From CAYRTD01 sp964426915 (GTDB lineage Bacteria > Bacteroidota > Bacteroidia > Bacteroidales > GCA-2748055): a stretch of 15,125 nt of DNA. Positions 5,924 through 13,844 of the stretch are shown here, piece after piece. The notes beneath the pieces were generated by a model. That model saw only the letters and a program-made list of their open reading frames with translations. It did no database searches and was not told where the DNA came from. A program made the translations under genes and the position numbers. The stretch is taken from assembly GCA_964426915.1 (NCBI GenBank), contig CAYRTD010000106.1, forward strand, positions 1-15,125, in the 5' to 3' direction. The stretch's first letter is position 1; the number at the start of each line of letters is the position of its first letter.

Positions 5924-7009
5924 TCAGTGCATCCTGTAAACCATAGCATTAATATTCATTCCTGCACCCACAGACGCAAACACAATTGTATCATTACTGG
6001 TGATTTTGTGGGGAGGTAATTCATTTTTTAAAATAAGGTCAAACAAGGTAGGTAGTGTAGCAACGGAGGTGTTCCCCAGCCAGGATATTGTCATAGGCAT
6101 TACATGTTCAGGGAGATCAGAGATCCCGTAAAGTCTATAAAACCGTTTTAAAATGGCATCATCCATTTTTCCGTTAGCCTGATGAATAAGGATTTTCTTT
6201 ATTTCCTGAATATCTGTATTGCTCATCTCAATGCTGTCTTTCATTGCCTGGGGTACCCTTTCAAGAGCATATTGATAAAGTCTCCGGCCGTTCATTTTCA
6301 AAAAAAGATCATTCTTGTTTTCATCATTTGTCCTGAATGACTTGCTCATATAAAGCATCCTGGAATACAGCAATGTATCGGAGCGGGTTTTATGGGAAAG
6401 TATTCCCACAGGTTTATCACTCTCCATGGCTTCCAGAATGACTGCTCCTGCCCCGTCTGCATAAAGCATACTGTCTCTGTCATGCGGATCGCTGACCCTG
6501 GAAAGGACTTCAGCTCCGATAACGAGAATCTTTTTCGCATCACCCGACTTAATAAAATAATCTGCCTGAATTACTGCCTGCAACCAGCCCGGGCAACCAA
6601 AAGGCAAGTCGTAAGCAACGGTTTCCGGATTTTCAATTTTTAAATTGTACTTAACACGGGCGGCCAGACTTGGAACAATGTCAGTCCTTCTATTATCATG
6701 CATCACATCGCCGAAATTGTGGGCAACAATAATATAATCCAATTCTTCTTTTTCAATCCCGGCATTTTTAATAGCATCCTCAGCAGCAAACCCGGCTATG
6801 TCGGAAGTTACCAGTTCATCTTTAACATATCTCCTCTCCTTGATGGCTGTGATCTCAAAAAACTTATCAATGATCTCCTGATTATCCTTTTTCAGTTTTC
6901 TGCCTGCATCATCATAAAATTCATTGTTGAGGAAATCCTCATTTTTAATTTTTCTTGTAGGAATATACTTTCCTGTTCCGGTAATTATAGTGTATAGCTT
7001 ATTATCCAT
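5924..7009 (-). CDS. Ketoacyl-ACP synthase III family protein (FabH-like)
   Basis: This 361-aa thiolase-fold condensing enzyme has the complete KAS III triad. Cys139 is in DLPFGCPGW, His276 in ILIHQANGKM and Asn313 in SWLGNTSVATL. The dimer and acyl-pocket glycine motif is at 184-189 (ADGAGA) and the C-terminal SVGAGMNINAM at 346-356. It should condense an acyl-CoA starter with malonyl-ACP. It is longer than housekeeping FabH (about 320 aa) and has an insert-rich N-terminus, as in KAS III paralogues of specialised lipid or resorcinol pathways such as DarB. No acyl carrier protein or other synthesis gene lies nearby, so the pathway is unknown. It stands alone on the minus strand. Confidence 0.85.
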   Translation of the reverse strand: MDNKLYTIITGTGKYIPTRKIKNEDFLNNEFYDDAGRKLKKDNQEIIDKFFEITAIKERRYVKDELVTSDIAGFAAEDAIKNAGIEKEELDYIIVAHNFGDVMHDNRRTDIVPSLAARVKYNLKIENPETVAYDLPFGCPGWLQAVIQADYFIKSGDAKKILVIGAEVLSRVSDPHDRDSMLYADGAGAVILEAMESDKPVGILSHKTRSDTLLYSRMLYMSKSFRTNDENKNDLFLKMNGRRLYQYALERVPQAMKDSIEMSNTDIQEIKKILIHQANGKMDDAILKRFYRLYGISDLPEHVMPMTISWLGNTSVATLPTLFDLILKNELPPHKITSNDTIVFASVGAGMNINAMVYRMH

Positions 7010-7121
7010 AGTGAGATGTAAAATTATTTGTAAAAAGTCTAATTATACTTTATTTCTAAATAAAAAAAATTCGCGCTTGATTAATAAGATATGCAACCAC
7101 AGCTCCTCCAAAGGCGGACAG

Positions 7122-7250
7122 GTTCACAGATTAAAATTATTATTCTCATTCGTTGCAATTAATTTTCACGGATTCCTTTCTGTTTTTACAGAAAGCTTTC
7201 TGTGTCAATCTAACTAGTACGCATGCAATTATTATTCTTAATCTGTGAAC
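7122..7250. repeat. 13-bp inverted repeat with nested direct repeats
   Basis: GTTCACAGATTAA at 7122-7134 is the exact reverse complement of TTAATCTGTGAAC at 7238-7250. Next to the arms the 12-mer AATTATTATTCT occurs as a direct repeat at 7135-7146 and 7227-7238. Related AATCTGTG- or AATCCGTG-like words recur at about 7166-7174 (minus strand) and 7300-7307. This looks like a dispersed intergenic repeat family or a decayed miniature element. Confidence 0.55.
7176..7203. repeat. Three alternating 8-mers that can form two competing hairpins
   Basis: CTTTCTGT (7176-7183), a TTTT loop, ACAGAAAG (7188-7195) and again CTTTCTGT (7196-7203). The middle unit is complementary to both flanks. With the left it makes a 4-base-loop hairpin; with the right it forms a perfect 16-bp palindrome. 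It lies at the centre of the larger inverted repeat. Confidence 0.6.
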
Positions 7251-7271
7251 TTACCGATAGCGATCTCATGA

Positions 7272-7286
7272 ACAGCCAAAGGCTGT
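7272..7286. repeat. Small hairpin ACAGCC-AAA-GGCTGT
   Basis: A 6-bp perfect stem with a 3-base loop lies just outside the 13-bp inverted repeat. It has no following T-run, so it is not a standard intrinsic terminator. Confidence 0.4.
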
Positions 7287-7489
7287 GAGTAATCTGTGGC
7301 AACAATTATTTATTAGTGCAAAACTTCAGTAAATAAAAAACAATAGTGATCATGAATGGTTTTCATGAGAAGGATTTTTTTTATAAAGGAGGAAACAAAC
7401 AGCTACCTGAAATAAATTAATTGACAAGAATATCGCTTTAAACATCTGCGAAGAATCCTTGTTTATACATTGTTCTCTTAAAAATAACC

Positions 7490-10471
7490 ATGAAGGCAAA
7501 CCAAACCATATCCGGTTCCCTTCTTTTATATCTGCTTGTCTTTCTCTTTTGCAGGCCTCTTAATGCTTTTTCCCACTTCAATCCTATTATTGATAGTCTT
7601 GAAACAGTCCTGCAGAACAGCTCTTCTGACAGTGCCAGACTCGGTATTCTTATACAGCTCTGCGATGAAACAACATATAACAATAGCGAAAAAGCTATTC
7701 GATATTTCAAAAAAGCTGAACAACTGGCTAAACGTTCCGGCAATAATAAGGCACTGGCCCGGGCATACGAAAGGGCCGGTATCATATATTTTCACATAGG
7801 GAAAAAACAAAAATCACGAGACTATTACCTTGATGCTTACCGTGTAAACCAAAAGGTGGGTGATTATGAGATCTCCGCTTCAATAATGTATAACCTGGGA
7901 AATATCCATTATGAGCTTGGAAACTTCGATTCCACACTGCATTATGCCGATATGGCTGCTGAAATATTTTTGGGAGGTAATGACAGTATTGGTTATGCAG
8001 CCACTCAATATCTGAAAATAGGTGCCTACAAAGATCAGGGTGATTACGCAACTGCTATGGATGTGGGTCTTCAGGCGCTAAGGATCTTCCGCAGGTACGG
8101 AGTTAAGAACTGGGAAATGTACAGCCTGAATAATATTGCAGATATATATGTTCTGCAGGATGACTACGATGAAGGTCTTTCACTGCTCAATAATGTGATT
8201 GCACATTACCGTACCACCAATAATAAGAAGTTTGAAGCCGTTGCCCTGAGGTATAAAGGAGATATATACCTGGAGATGGAGAATTATGAGAAAGCGGATA
8301 GCATTTTAAATGAGTCATACCATATTGCCGTTGATGGAAATTTCCTTCCGGAAAAAGCTAAGACCCTGCTGTCTCTTGCAAATCTTGCCTTCTTACGAGA
8401 AGAATATAAACTTGCCAAAACGCGCTATGCTGAAGCACTGGATATAAACCTTTCCCTTGGAGACAAATACTATACCGGTGTCAACCTACTTGGACTAGGA
8501 AAATCAGAATATCACCTCCGGTTGGACAGTTCCCTCCTACATCTGAACAGTGCCGCAAAGATTATGGCTGATTTTAATGAACCATCCTACCTAAAAGATT
8601 TACATTTTTACATTTTTAAAATAAGAGAAGATCAGGGAAAATACCCGGCTGCACTTGAAAGCTATAAATTATATGCTGCATATCGGGACACTCTCCTGCA
8701 GGAAAAAAAATCGAAAGAACTGGCAGAAACCACAATCCAGTACAAGTCTGAACAAAAAGAAGAACGCATCCTCAACCTGGAAAATGAGAATGAACTTGTG
8801 AGATCAAACCGTCGTAAGCTGATAATTATTGGAATTCTGATCATTGCACTGGCTTTAACCGGCATTATCCTCCTGATGATCAGGAACAGGAAAAACCGGC
8901 AGCTCGTGGAAAAAAGCCGGGAAGTTGAACGAATGAAATCCAGGTTCTTCGCCAATATATCCCACGAATTCAGAACACCAATCACCCTCATTTTGAGTCC
9001 TATTTACGAATTACAGAAGGACCAGGATATGTCGAAACATAATCATATTTTAAAGCTCATTGAACATAACGCGAAACGATTGCTTAATCTTGTTAACCAG
9101 ATCCTTGATCTGTCAAAACTCGAAGCAGGCCGGTACGATTTGAAACCCGAAAGAAATGATATCATTGCATTCGTAAAGCGGATTATTGCATCCTTTGAAT
9201 CACTGGCAGCCTCGCGTTCTATCCGGCTCTCTGTTGAGATCCCTTCAGAAGGTAAAAGTTTTGTGTTCGATCCGGAAATCCTCGAAACTATTTTGAACAA
9301 TATTCTGTCCAATGCCATCAAGAACGAACCGGAGAAAGGACATATTCATATAAGTTTTTACTGGAATCAACCTGGGAATAACTTCAAACTTGTTGTCCGG
9401 AATGAGGGATCCTATATCCTACCCGGAAAGCTCGATCAGGTCTTTAACCGCTTTTATACAGAAACAAGTTCTAAAGAAAATGTCGTCAACAACAGCACAG
9501 GGATAGGCCTTGCACTTACAAGCGAACTTGTGAATCTCACAAAGGGCAAGATCCGGGTGTTCAGCAATAAAGAAGAAGGCACCAGCTTTGAACTGCTGGT
9601 TAAAGAACTGGAACTGAAAGAAAATAAAACTATTCCCTCACCGGAAAAATTTTCCAATGCTTATAACCAACTTTCAGATCCGTCGAATGAAAGAAAAAAA
9701 CACGCCAAAAACGTGCTGGTCGTTGAAGATAACAGGGATATGCGCAACTTTGTCGATTCGGTATTGTCTTCCGAATTAAAAGTTACTACTGCCTCAGATG
9801 GAAAAACCGGACTGGAAATTGCCCTTGAAACCATCCCGGACATCATCGTCACTGACATCATGATGCCCGGAATGGATGGCACTGAGCTATGCCGTAAACT
9901 TAAGACTAACGAGAAGACAAGTCATATTCCGGTTATCCTTCTTTCCGCAAAAGATTCTGATGAAAGCAGAATTGAAGGCCTCAAAGCACTTGCCGACGAT
10001 TATGTATCCAAACCTTTTCATTCGGATGAATTGCTTCAAAGGATAAGGAACCAACTGAATTCAGCCGAAAAGCTAAAAGAAAAATATTCAAAAGATCTGA
10101 TGTATAAATCATCCCCATTGAATATCAACTCTACCGATGAATTATTCTTTGAAAAGCTGAACAACATAATTGAAGAGAGTATTTCCAATGACGAGTTCAG
10201 CGTTGAAGAGCTTAGCCAGATGGCCGGGATGAGCCGCAGTCAGCTACATAGAAAACTTACCGGACTTGCCGGACTTTCGGCAAGCCAATATGTCCGCAAT
10301 TACCGCCTCAAGCGAGCACATGAACTTCTTGACCATAATGCAGCCTCTGTTTCAGAAATTGCTTATATGACAGGTTTCAGTAGTCCGGCATATTTCAATA
10401 AGTGCTTCCGTGAATTCTTCGGAAGTACACCGGGTGATTTTATGAAGAAAAGGGTGAAAGGTAATCGGTGA
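7490..10471 (+). CDS. TPR-type hybrid sensor kinase / response regulator with AraC-family HTH
   Basis: This 993-aa one-protein two-component system starts with a signal or anchor (residues 1-26). About 35-420 are TPR-like helical pairs (for example YNLGNIHYELGNFDSTLHYA), then a short coiled coil. One membrane segment lies at 444-464. The HisKA H-box SHEFRTP holds His492, with the ATPase domain at about 595-705 (N-box ILSNAIKN, G2-box TGIGLAL). The receiver at 741-860 has E746/D747, phospho-acceptor Asp789 (VTDIMMPGMDG) and Lys841. The AraC HTH fills about 890-990. Members of this class sense periplasmic signals, often nutrients, and activate a neighbouring locus. The G1-box is degenerate (NEGSYI instead of DxGxGI), so kinase strength is uncertain. 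The same-strand gene at 10692 is the likely target. Confidence 0.92.
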   Translation: MKANQTISGSLLLYLLVFLFCRPLNAFSHFNPIIDSLETVLQNSSSDSARLGILIQLCDETTYNNSEKAIRYFKKAEQLAKRSGNNKALARAYERAGIIYFHIGKKQKSRDYYLDAYRVNQKVGDYEISASIMYNLGNIHYELGNFDSTLHYADMAAEIFLGGNDSIGYAATQYLKIGAYKDQGDYATAMDVGLQALRIFRRYGVKNWEMYSLNNIADIYVLQDDYDEGLSLLNNVIAHYRTTNNKKFEAVALRYKGDIYLEMENYEKADSILNESYHIAVDGNFLPEKAKTLLSLANLAFLREEYKLAKTRYAEALDINLSLGDKYYTGVNLLGLGKSEYHLRLDSSLLHLNSAAKIMADFNEPSYLKDLHFYIFKIREDQGKYPAALESYKLYAAYRDTLLQEKKSKELAETTIQYKSEQKEERILNLENENELVRSNRRKLIIIGILIIALALTGIILLMIRNRKNRQLVEKSREVERMKSRFFANISHEFRTPITLILSPIYELQKDQDMSKHNHILKLIEHNAKRLLNLVNQILDLSKLEAGRYDLKPERNDIIAFVKRIIASFESLAASRSIRLSVEIPSEGKSFVFDPEILETILNNILSNAIKNEPEKGHIHISFYWNQPGNNFKLVVRNEGSYILPGKLDQVFNRFYTETSSKENVVNNSTGIGLALTSELVNLTKGKIRVFSNKEEGTSFELLVKELELKENKTIPSPEKFSNAYNQLSDPSNERKKHAKNVLVVEDNRDMRNFVDSVLSSELKVTTASDGKTGLEIALETIPDIIVTDIMMPGMDGTELCRKLKTNEKTSHIPVILLSAKDSDESRIEGLKALADDYVSKPFHSDELLQRIRNQLNSAEKLKEKYSKDLMYKSSPLNINSTDELFFEKLNNIIEESISNDEFSVEELSQMAGMSRSQLHRKLTGLAGLSASQYVRNYRLKRAHELLDHNAASVSEIAYMTGFSSPAYFNKCFREFFGSTPGDFMKKRVKGNR

Positions 10472-10600
10472 TCGTTGATCGTTATGTAAACGGTCGTTTT
10501 GTTCAAATTGCCAACTATCCTATTTCTGCTTTGATACATTAAATAATCTCATTAAAGTCTGAATCTGTCAAAGTAAAACTACAATGAATTTTTAAGCACG

Positions 10601-10629
10601 TGCAACATGAGTTTAATATTATGCAACAT
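10601..10629 (+). promoter_or_regulatory. Two TGCAACAT direct repeats 21 bp apart (candidate AraC-type operator)
   Basis: TGCAACAT occurs at 10601-10608 and again at 10622-10629, a start-to-start distance of 21 bp or two helical turns. AraC-family activators bind paired direct half-sites at this spacing, and the gene just upstream encodes an AraC-type HTH. The downstream copy ends 29 bases before the TACTTTTG box, so a bound activator would touch the -33 region. The two copies share further scattered matches after the 8-mer. That the upstream regulator binds here is inference. Confidence 0.55.
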
Positions 10630-10658
10630 TAAGAATATAAGATTCTTTTATCCTCTAC

Positions 10659-10666
10659 TACTTTTG
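10659..10666 (+). promoter_or_regulatory. Candidate -7 box (TACTTTTG) of the exported-protein operon
   Basis: TACTTTTG fits TAnnTTTG exactly and ends 25 bases before the ATG at 10692. No TTTG-type -33 element is found at the usual distance, as expected for a promoter that needs an activator. Confidence 0.5.
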
Positions 10667-10691
10667 ACTCAAACATAAAAAAGATTGAGCT

Positions 10692-13600
10692 ATGAAAAGT
10701 ATTTTACACCTCTCAGGAATTTTTTTATCAACTCTGTTAATTTATAATTATGCAGAAGCACAGGGTCCCATCACACCTACAGAAGGATTTGTAGGCAAAA
10801 CCGAAATAGCCATCATCTGGGAAAACAGTGGCAGAGATAATGGCAAGGATATTACCTTCAGCCACAACTTATTCAAACTAAAAGATGATTATGAGATTAT
10901 CTCTGATCCCTACCAGCGTTTTGAGAAAAATGATTCCAGTCACCTTATGGACAACCTGGGAAATTCCATCATCAATTCAGCTTCGGGGGATTTCAACGGC
11001 AATGGTAAAGATGAATACATCGTAGTAAGTCATGGCGAAAATAATAGTATCAACCTCGTTATGCCCGGGATAAGTGAGTTGAAAATTGATACTTTTATCA
11101 TTGATCATTTTGAGGAAGGACCCCTAAGCGAACTGAATAATCCTCATAAAGGAAATCTATATATTGAAGCAGGTGATTTCAATAATGATGGGAAACATGA
11201 GCTTTGCTTAGCATATGCCGATACTCTGGCTGGGATCCATTTCAACTTTTACGGCTTGAATGGCTCAGGTGAATTCAGCAAACTGGCAAATTTCCAGGAT
11301 GAAATGTTTCCGGCTTCAGAAAATTCTGATCTCTTTTCTATTGATGTTTCAGACATGGATGAAAATGGTGTACATGAACTTTTAATGGTAATATACTCAA
11401 ATGATCTGGTACCCGGTTTGTATCTGTGTGTTTACCAATTTCATAATTCTGATCTTTCTTCCTTTAATAAAACCCGTCAACTTTTGGATAGCGAACATTC
11501 CACTGCTTTTCTGAACGATGAAATAAATATAAGCCTTGATGTTACTTCGGGTGATTTTGACGGAGACGGTAAAAAAGAAGTTGCCGCAGGCTTTTCAAGT
11601 CTATGGGAACCAGGAGATCTGTATGTATTTCCTGCAGAATTGAAGGATGATCCGGAAACACCGGAGGCAAATCCTTTTGAAATGATTGTTTATCAACCTG
11701 AAAACGAGTTTTATATCCAATATAACTGGAATAATAAACTTCTGAATCTGGTTTCAGGCGATGTAAATAATAACAAAAGGGAAGAAATTCTGGCTAGCGG
11801 AACCACAAATCATCTTCTATATACAAATGATGGTGAAGGATTAAATTTCAGTAATAAGAGCTTCGGTTATGAATTCGGCAACTTCATAAAATACACGGAT
11901 ATTATGAATATTGATAATCAGCCTGAAAACGGGAAGGAAATATTGTTGCTGAGAGACGTGTCATCTGACTTTGTTCTTACGGGCTACAGCGTAGATGAGA
12001 ATTATGATATTACTACCCTTGCAGCATATTCATTCAATACCTGGGGCAAAAATCCGGGATCCGGTGTATTGGTGGCAGGTGATTTCGACGGCGATATCTT
12101 CAGGATAGGTCCGGGCAAGAAATACACCAAAACTGATATTGTTCAGCCGCTTGTAATTCTCAACGCTCCGCCCACTCATTTTGACATGATAAATAATCAG
12201 ATCTATGATGTAAATGAATGTCACAATGGAAATATTTGTGAAAGTTATGCTAATTATACCACTACTAATTCTGAAGAAATATCTGTCAGCACGACCCTGC
12301 GGGAAAGCTGGGGCATGAGTTCTACCCTGAAAGGAGGAGGAAAAATACTTGGTGTAGGAGTGGAAGCCTATCTTACAGGCACCTATGGAAAGAATTTTGA
12401 GAAAACCACAGGTAGTTCTGAAAGTGTCACTATTCAGCAATCAGTTACAGCTAGCTTTGATGACCAGATATATGCTACCGTATGTGACTATGAAATGTGG
12501 GAGTATATTGTCTATAACAGGAATAATCGTCCTTCAGGAAATATCCTCACAATGAAACCAATTCTTACTGAGAACAGGTGGTTTCCAAGCAAGGAAAGAA
12601 GCGCTTCAGGCTATGTACCAAAACATGAGGTTGGAAATATTCTATCTTACACCCCTTACAAAGATCTAATCAATCCCGATGGGGAGGATAAGATCCGAGG
12701 ATCGTATGGTAGTGACAGTTATGATCTGGATGCCAATACGAATGTCACTTTCAGGGTGAATCTGAGCAATACCTTTAATAATACAGTAGTTGAAGAACGT
12801 CAGATAGGCGTTGAAGTAGGAGGAAGCATCAGCAAATGGGGAATAGAATTAAGTGGGGCAGCCAGTTATGATCGCAGCGATCTGAGTACTCACTCCGTAT
12901 CCGTGGGGCAAGCCCTGGACATAGCTGTTCATCTGGGTGGAATTAACCGCTCCATTGGTGAAACAGGATATAATGTTACTCCTTATATCTACTGGGGGAT
13001 AAATGGAGCCCTTGTAATTGATTATGCTGCACGTCCAATATTGCCTGAACCTGGGGGAACAGATACCTGGTGGAGTGAAACCTATCATGTATCCGATCCG
13101 GCCTTTATTCTTCCATGGCGCCTCGATCCGGAAAAAGGACTGCTACTCCAGGATGAAGCAAAGCGGGAAAGAACAAAATCCATAAGTTTCTCACCCGCCG
13201 AGCCGCAAGAAGGAGATACAGTTACAGTAACAGCAGTAATTAATAACTTAAGCCCCTACCCTACCGCTGATATTATACCTGTGAGTTTCTACGTTGGACA
13301 TCCATTAGATGGAGGAAAGCTCATTGAAGATCTGAATGGCAACTCCCTTTTCTACACCGGGAATCTCATAGAAGATCAGAATCATCAACGTCTGAGCTTC
13401 AAATGGATCGTACCGGAAAATCTTACTTCATTTCCAAGAATATACGGATATATCGATCCGTTGAATACCCTGGATGAGATTCATGATGATAACAATATAG
13501 GCTGGGTGATCCTTGGTAAATCTGATGAAGATGGTCCGACGGATGTAAACGAATGGTTCACCGGCAGTGGCGAGGGTCAAGCCCGCGTCTGGCCAAATCC

Positions 13601-13829
13601 CTTTTCCGTTAAGACAACTCTCGAATTCAGACTGGGAGAAACTGCTGATGTCCTTATCAATATTTATGATATAAGAGGACAATTGGTGTATAGCAAAACG
13701 AGATCTGAGCTTCCTGCCGGAAATCATCAGGAAATTATATACGGTGATGATCTGAAGCCGGGAATGTATATTTACCATATTAAAACCAATGAATTCTCTG
13801 AATCGGGAAGAATCATGAGAAATTTCTGA
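10692..13829 (+). CDS. Exported FG-GAP / CARDB-like protein with T9SS tail and pore-former-like central module
   Basis: The 1,045-aa product begins with a signal peptide (MKSILHLSGIFLSTLLIYNY, cleavage near AEAQ). Residues 95-470 carry FG-GAP/VCBS-type loops with calcium-ligand patterns: GDFNGNGKDE (99), GDFNNDGKHE (161), SDMDENGVHE (220), GDFDGDGKKE (287) and GDVNNNKREE (356), plus a partial one at 463. Residues 515-785 are rich in Ser, Thr and Gly and in alternating strands, with two similar segments (552-585 and 714-746). Residues 826-940 resemble CARDB, ending in DEIHDDNNIGW. Residues 966-1045 are a T9SS type A sorting domain (VWPNPF, INIYDIRGQLVY, LKPGMYIYHI). It is thus sent across the outer membrane. 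Its binding target and role are unknown; a beta-propeller adhesin plus membrane-active module is my inference. A CotH gene follows after 15 bases. Confidence 0.85.
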   Translation: MKSILHLSGIFLSTLLIYNYAEAQGPITPTEGFVGKTEIAIIWENSGRDNGKDITFSHNLFKLKDDYEIISDPYQRFEKNDSSHLMDNLGNSIINSASGDFNGNGKDEYIVVSHGENNSINLVMPGISELKIDTFIIDHFEEGPLSELNNPHKGNLYIEAGDFNNDGKHELCLAYADTLAGIHFNFYGLNGSGEFSKLANFQDEMFPASENSDLFSIDVSDMDENGVHELLMVIYSNDLVPGLYLCVYQFHNSDLSSFNKTRQLLDSEHSTAFLNDEINISLDVTSGDFDGDGKKEVAAGFSSLWEPGDLYVFPAELKDDPETPEANPFEMIVYQPENEFYIQYNWNNKLLNLVSGDVNNNKREEILASGTTNHLLYTNDGEGLNFSNKSFGYEFGNFIKYTDIMNIDNQPENGKEILLLRDVSSDFVLTGYSVDENYDITTLAAYSFNTWGKNPGSGVLVAGDFDGDIFRIGPGKKYTKTDIVQPLVILNAPPTHFDMINNQIYDVNECHNGNICESYANYTTTNSEEISVSTTLRESWGMSSTLKGGGKILGVGVEAYLTGTYGKNFEKTTGSSESVTIQQSVTASFDDQIYATVCDYEMWEYIVYNRNNRPSGNILTMKPILTENRWFPSKERSASGYVPKHEVGNILSYTPYKDLINPDGEDKIRGSYGSDSYDLDANTNVTFRVNLSNTFNNTVVEERQIGVEVGGSISKWGIELSGAASYDRSDLSTHSVSVGQALDIAVHLGGINRSIGETGYNVTPYIYWGINGALVIDYAARPILPEPGGTDTWWSETYHVSDPAFILPWRLDPEKGLLLQDEAKRERTKSISFSPAEPQEGDTVTVTAVINNLSPYPTADIIPVSFYVGHPLDGGKLIEDLNGNSLFYTGNLIEDQNHQRLSFKWIVPENLTSFPRIYGYIDPLNTLDEIHDDNNIGWVILGKSDEDGPTDVNEWFTGSGEGQARVWPNPFSVKTTLEFRLGETADVLINIYDIRGQLVYSKTRSELPAGNHQEIIYGDDLKPGMYIYHIKTNEFSESGRIMRNF

Positions 13830-13844
13830 ACTGCCAATTAAAAA

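Larger units (their letters stand above)
7010..7489. other. Repeat-rich intergenic region between two divergent genes
   Basis: No convincing gene is seen in these 480 bases, which separate the minus-strand KAS III gene from the plus-strand hybrid regulator. The middle (7121-7300) contains inverted and direct repeats and hairpins, listed separately. An AAAGGAGG string near 7386 looks like a ribosome site but no suitable start follows. The last 100 bases before ATG 7490 are AT-rich and must hold the regulator's promoter; I cannot fix it, as no exact TAnnTTTG box stands there. Confidence 0.5.
10472..10691. other. Intergenic control region of the exported-protein operon
   Basis: Two hundred and twenty bases separate the regulator from the exported-protein gene. 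Just after the stop lies a small GATCGTT tandem (about 10469-10483). No strong terminator hairpin is seen. The distal half holds the paired 8-mers and the TACTTTTG box described separately. Confidence 0.5.

Noticed and set aside
7385..7400. AAAGGAGG string resembling a strong ribosome site
   Set aside because: It lies about 100 bases before the regulator start and no start codon with a meaningful frame follows it.
7431..7460. TTGACA-like string before the hybrid regulator
   Set aside because: A sigma70-type -35 box is not the rule in Bacteroidota and no matching -10 box stands at the proper distance.
8662..9882. Several 67-109-aa minus-strand frames inside the regulator gene
   Set aside because: They are antisense shadows of strongly supported kinase and receiver domains.
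10472..10520. Terminator after the hybrid regulator
   Set aside because: The GATCGTT repeats do not give a stable stem followed by a T-run.
12030..12440. 136-aa minus-strand frame inside the exported-protein gene
   Set aside because: It is antisense to a long gene with a signal peptide and clear domains and has no motif of its own.
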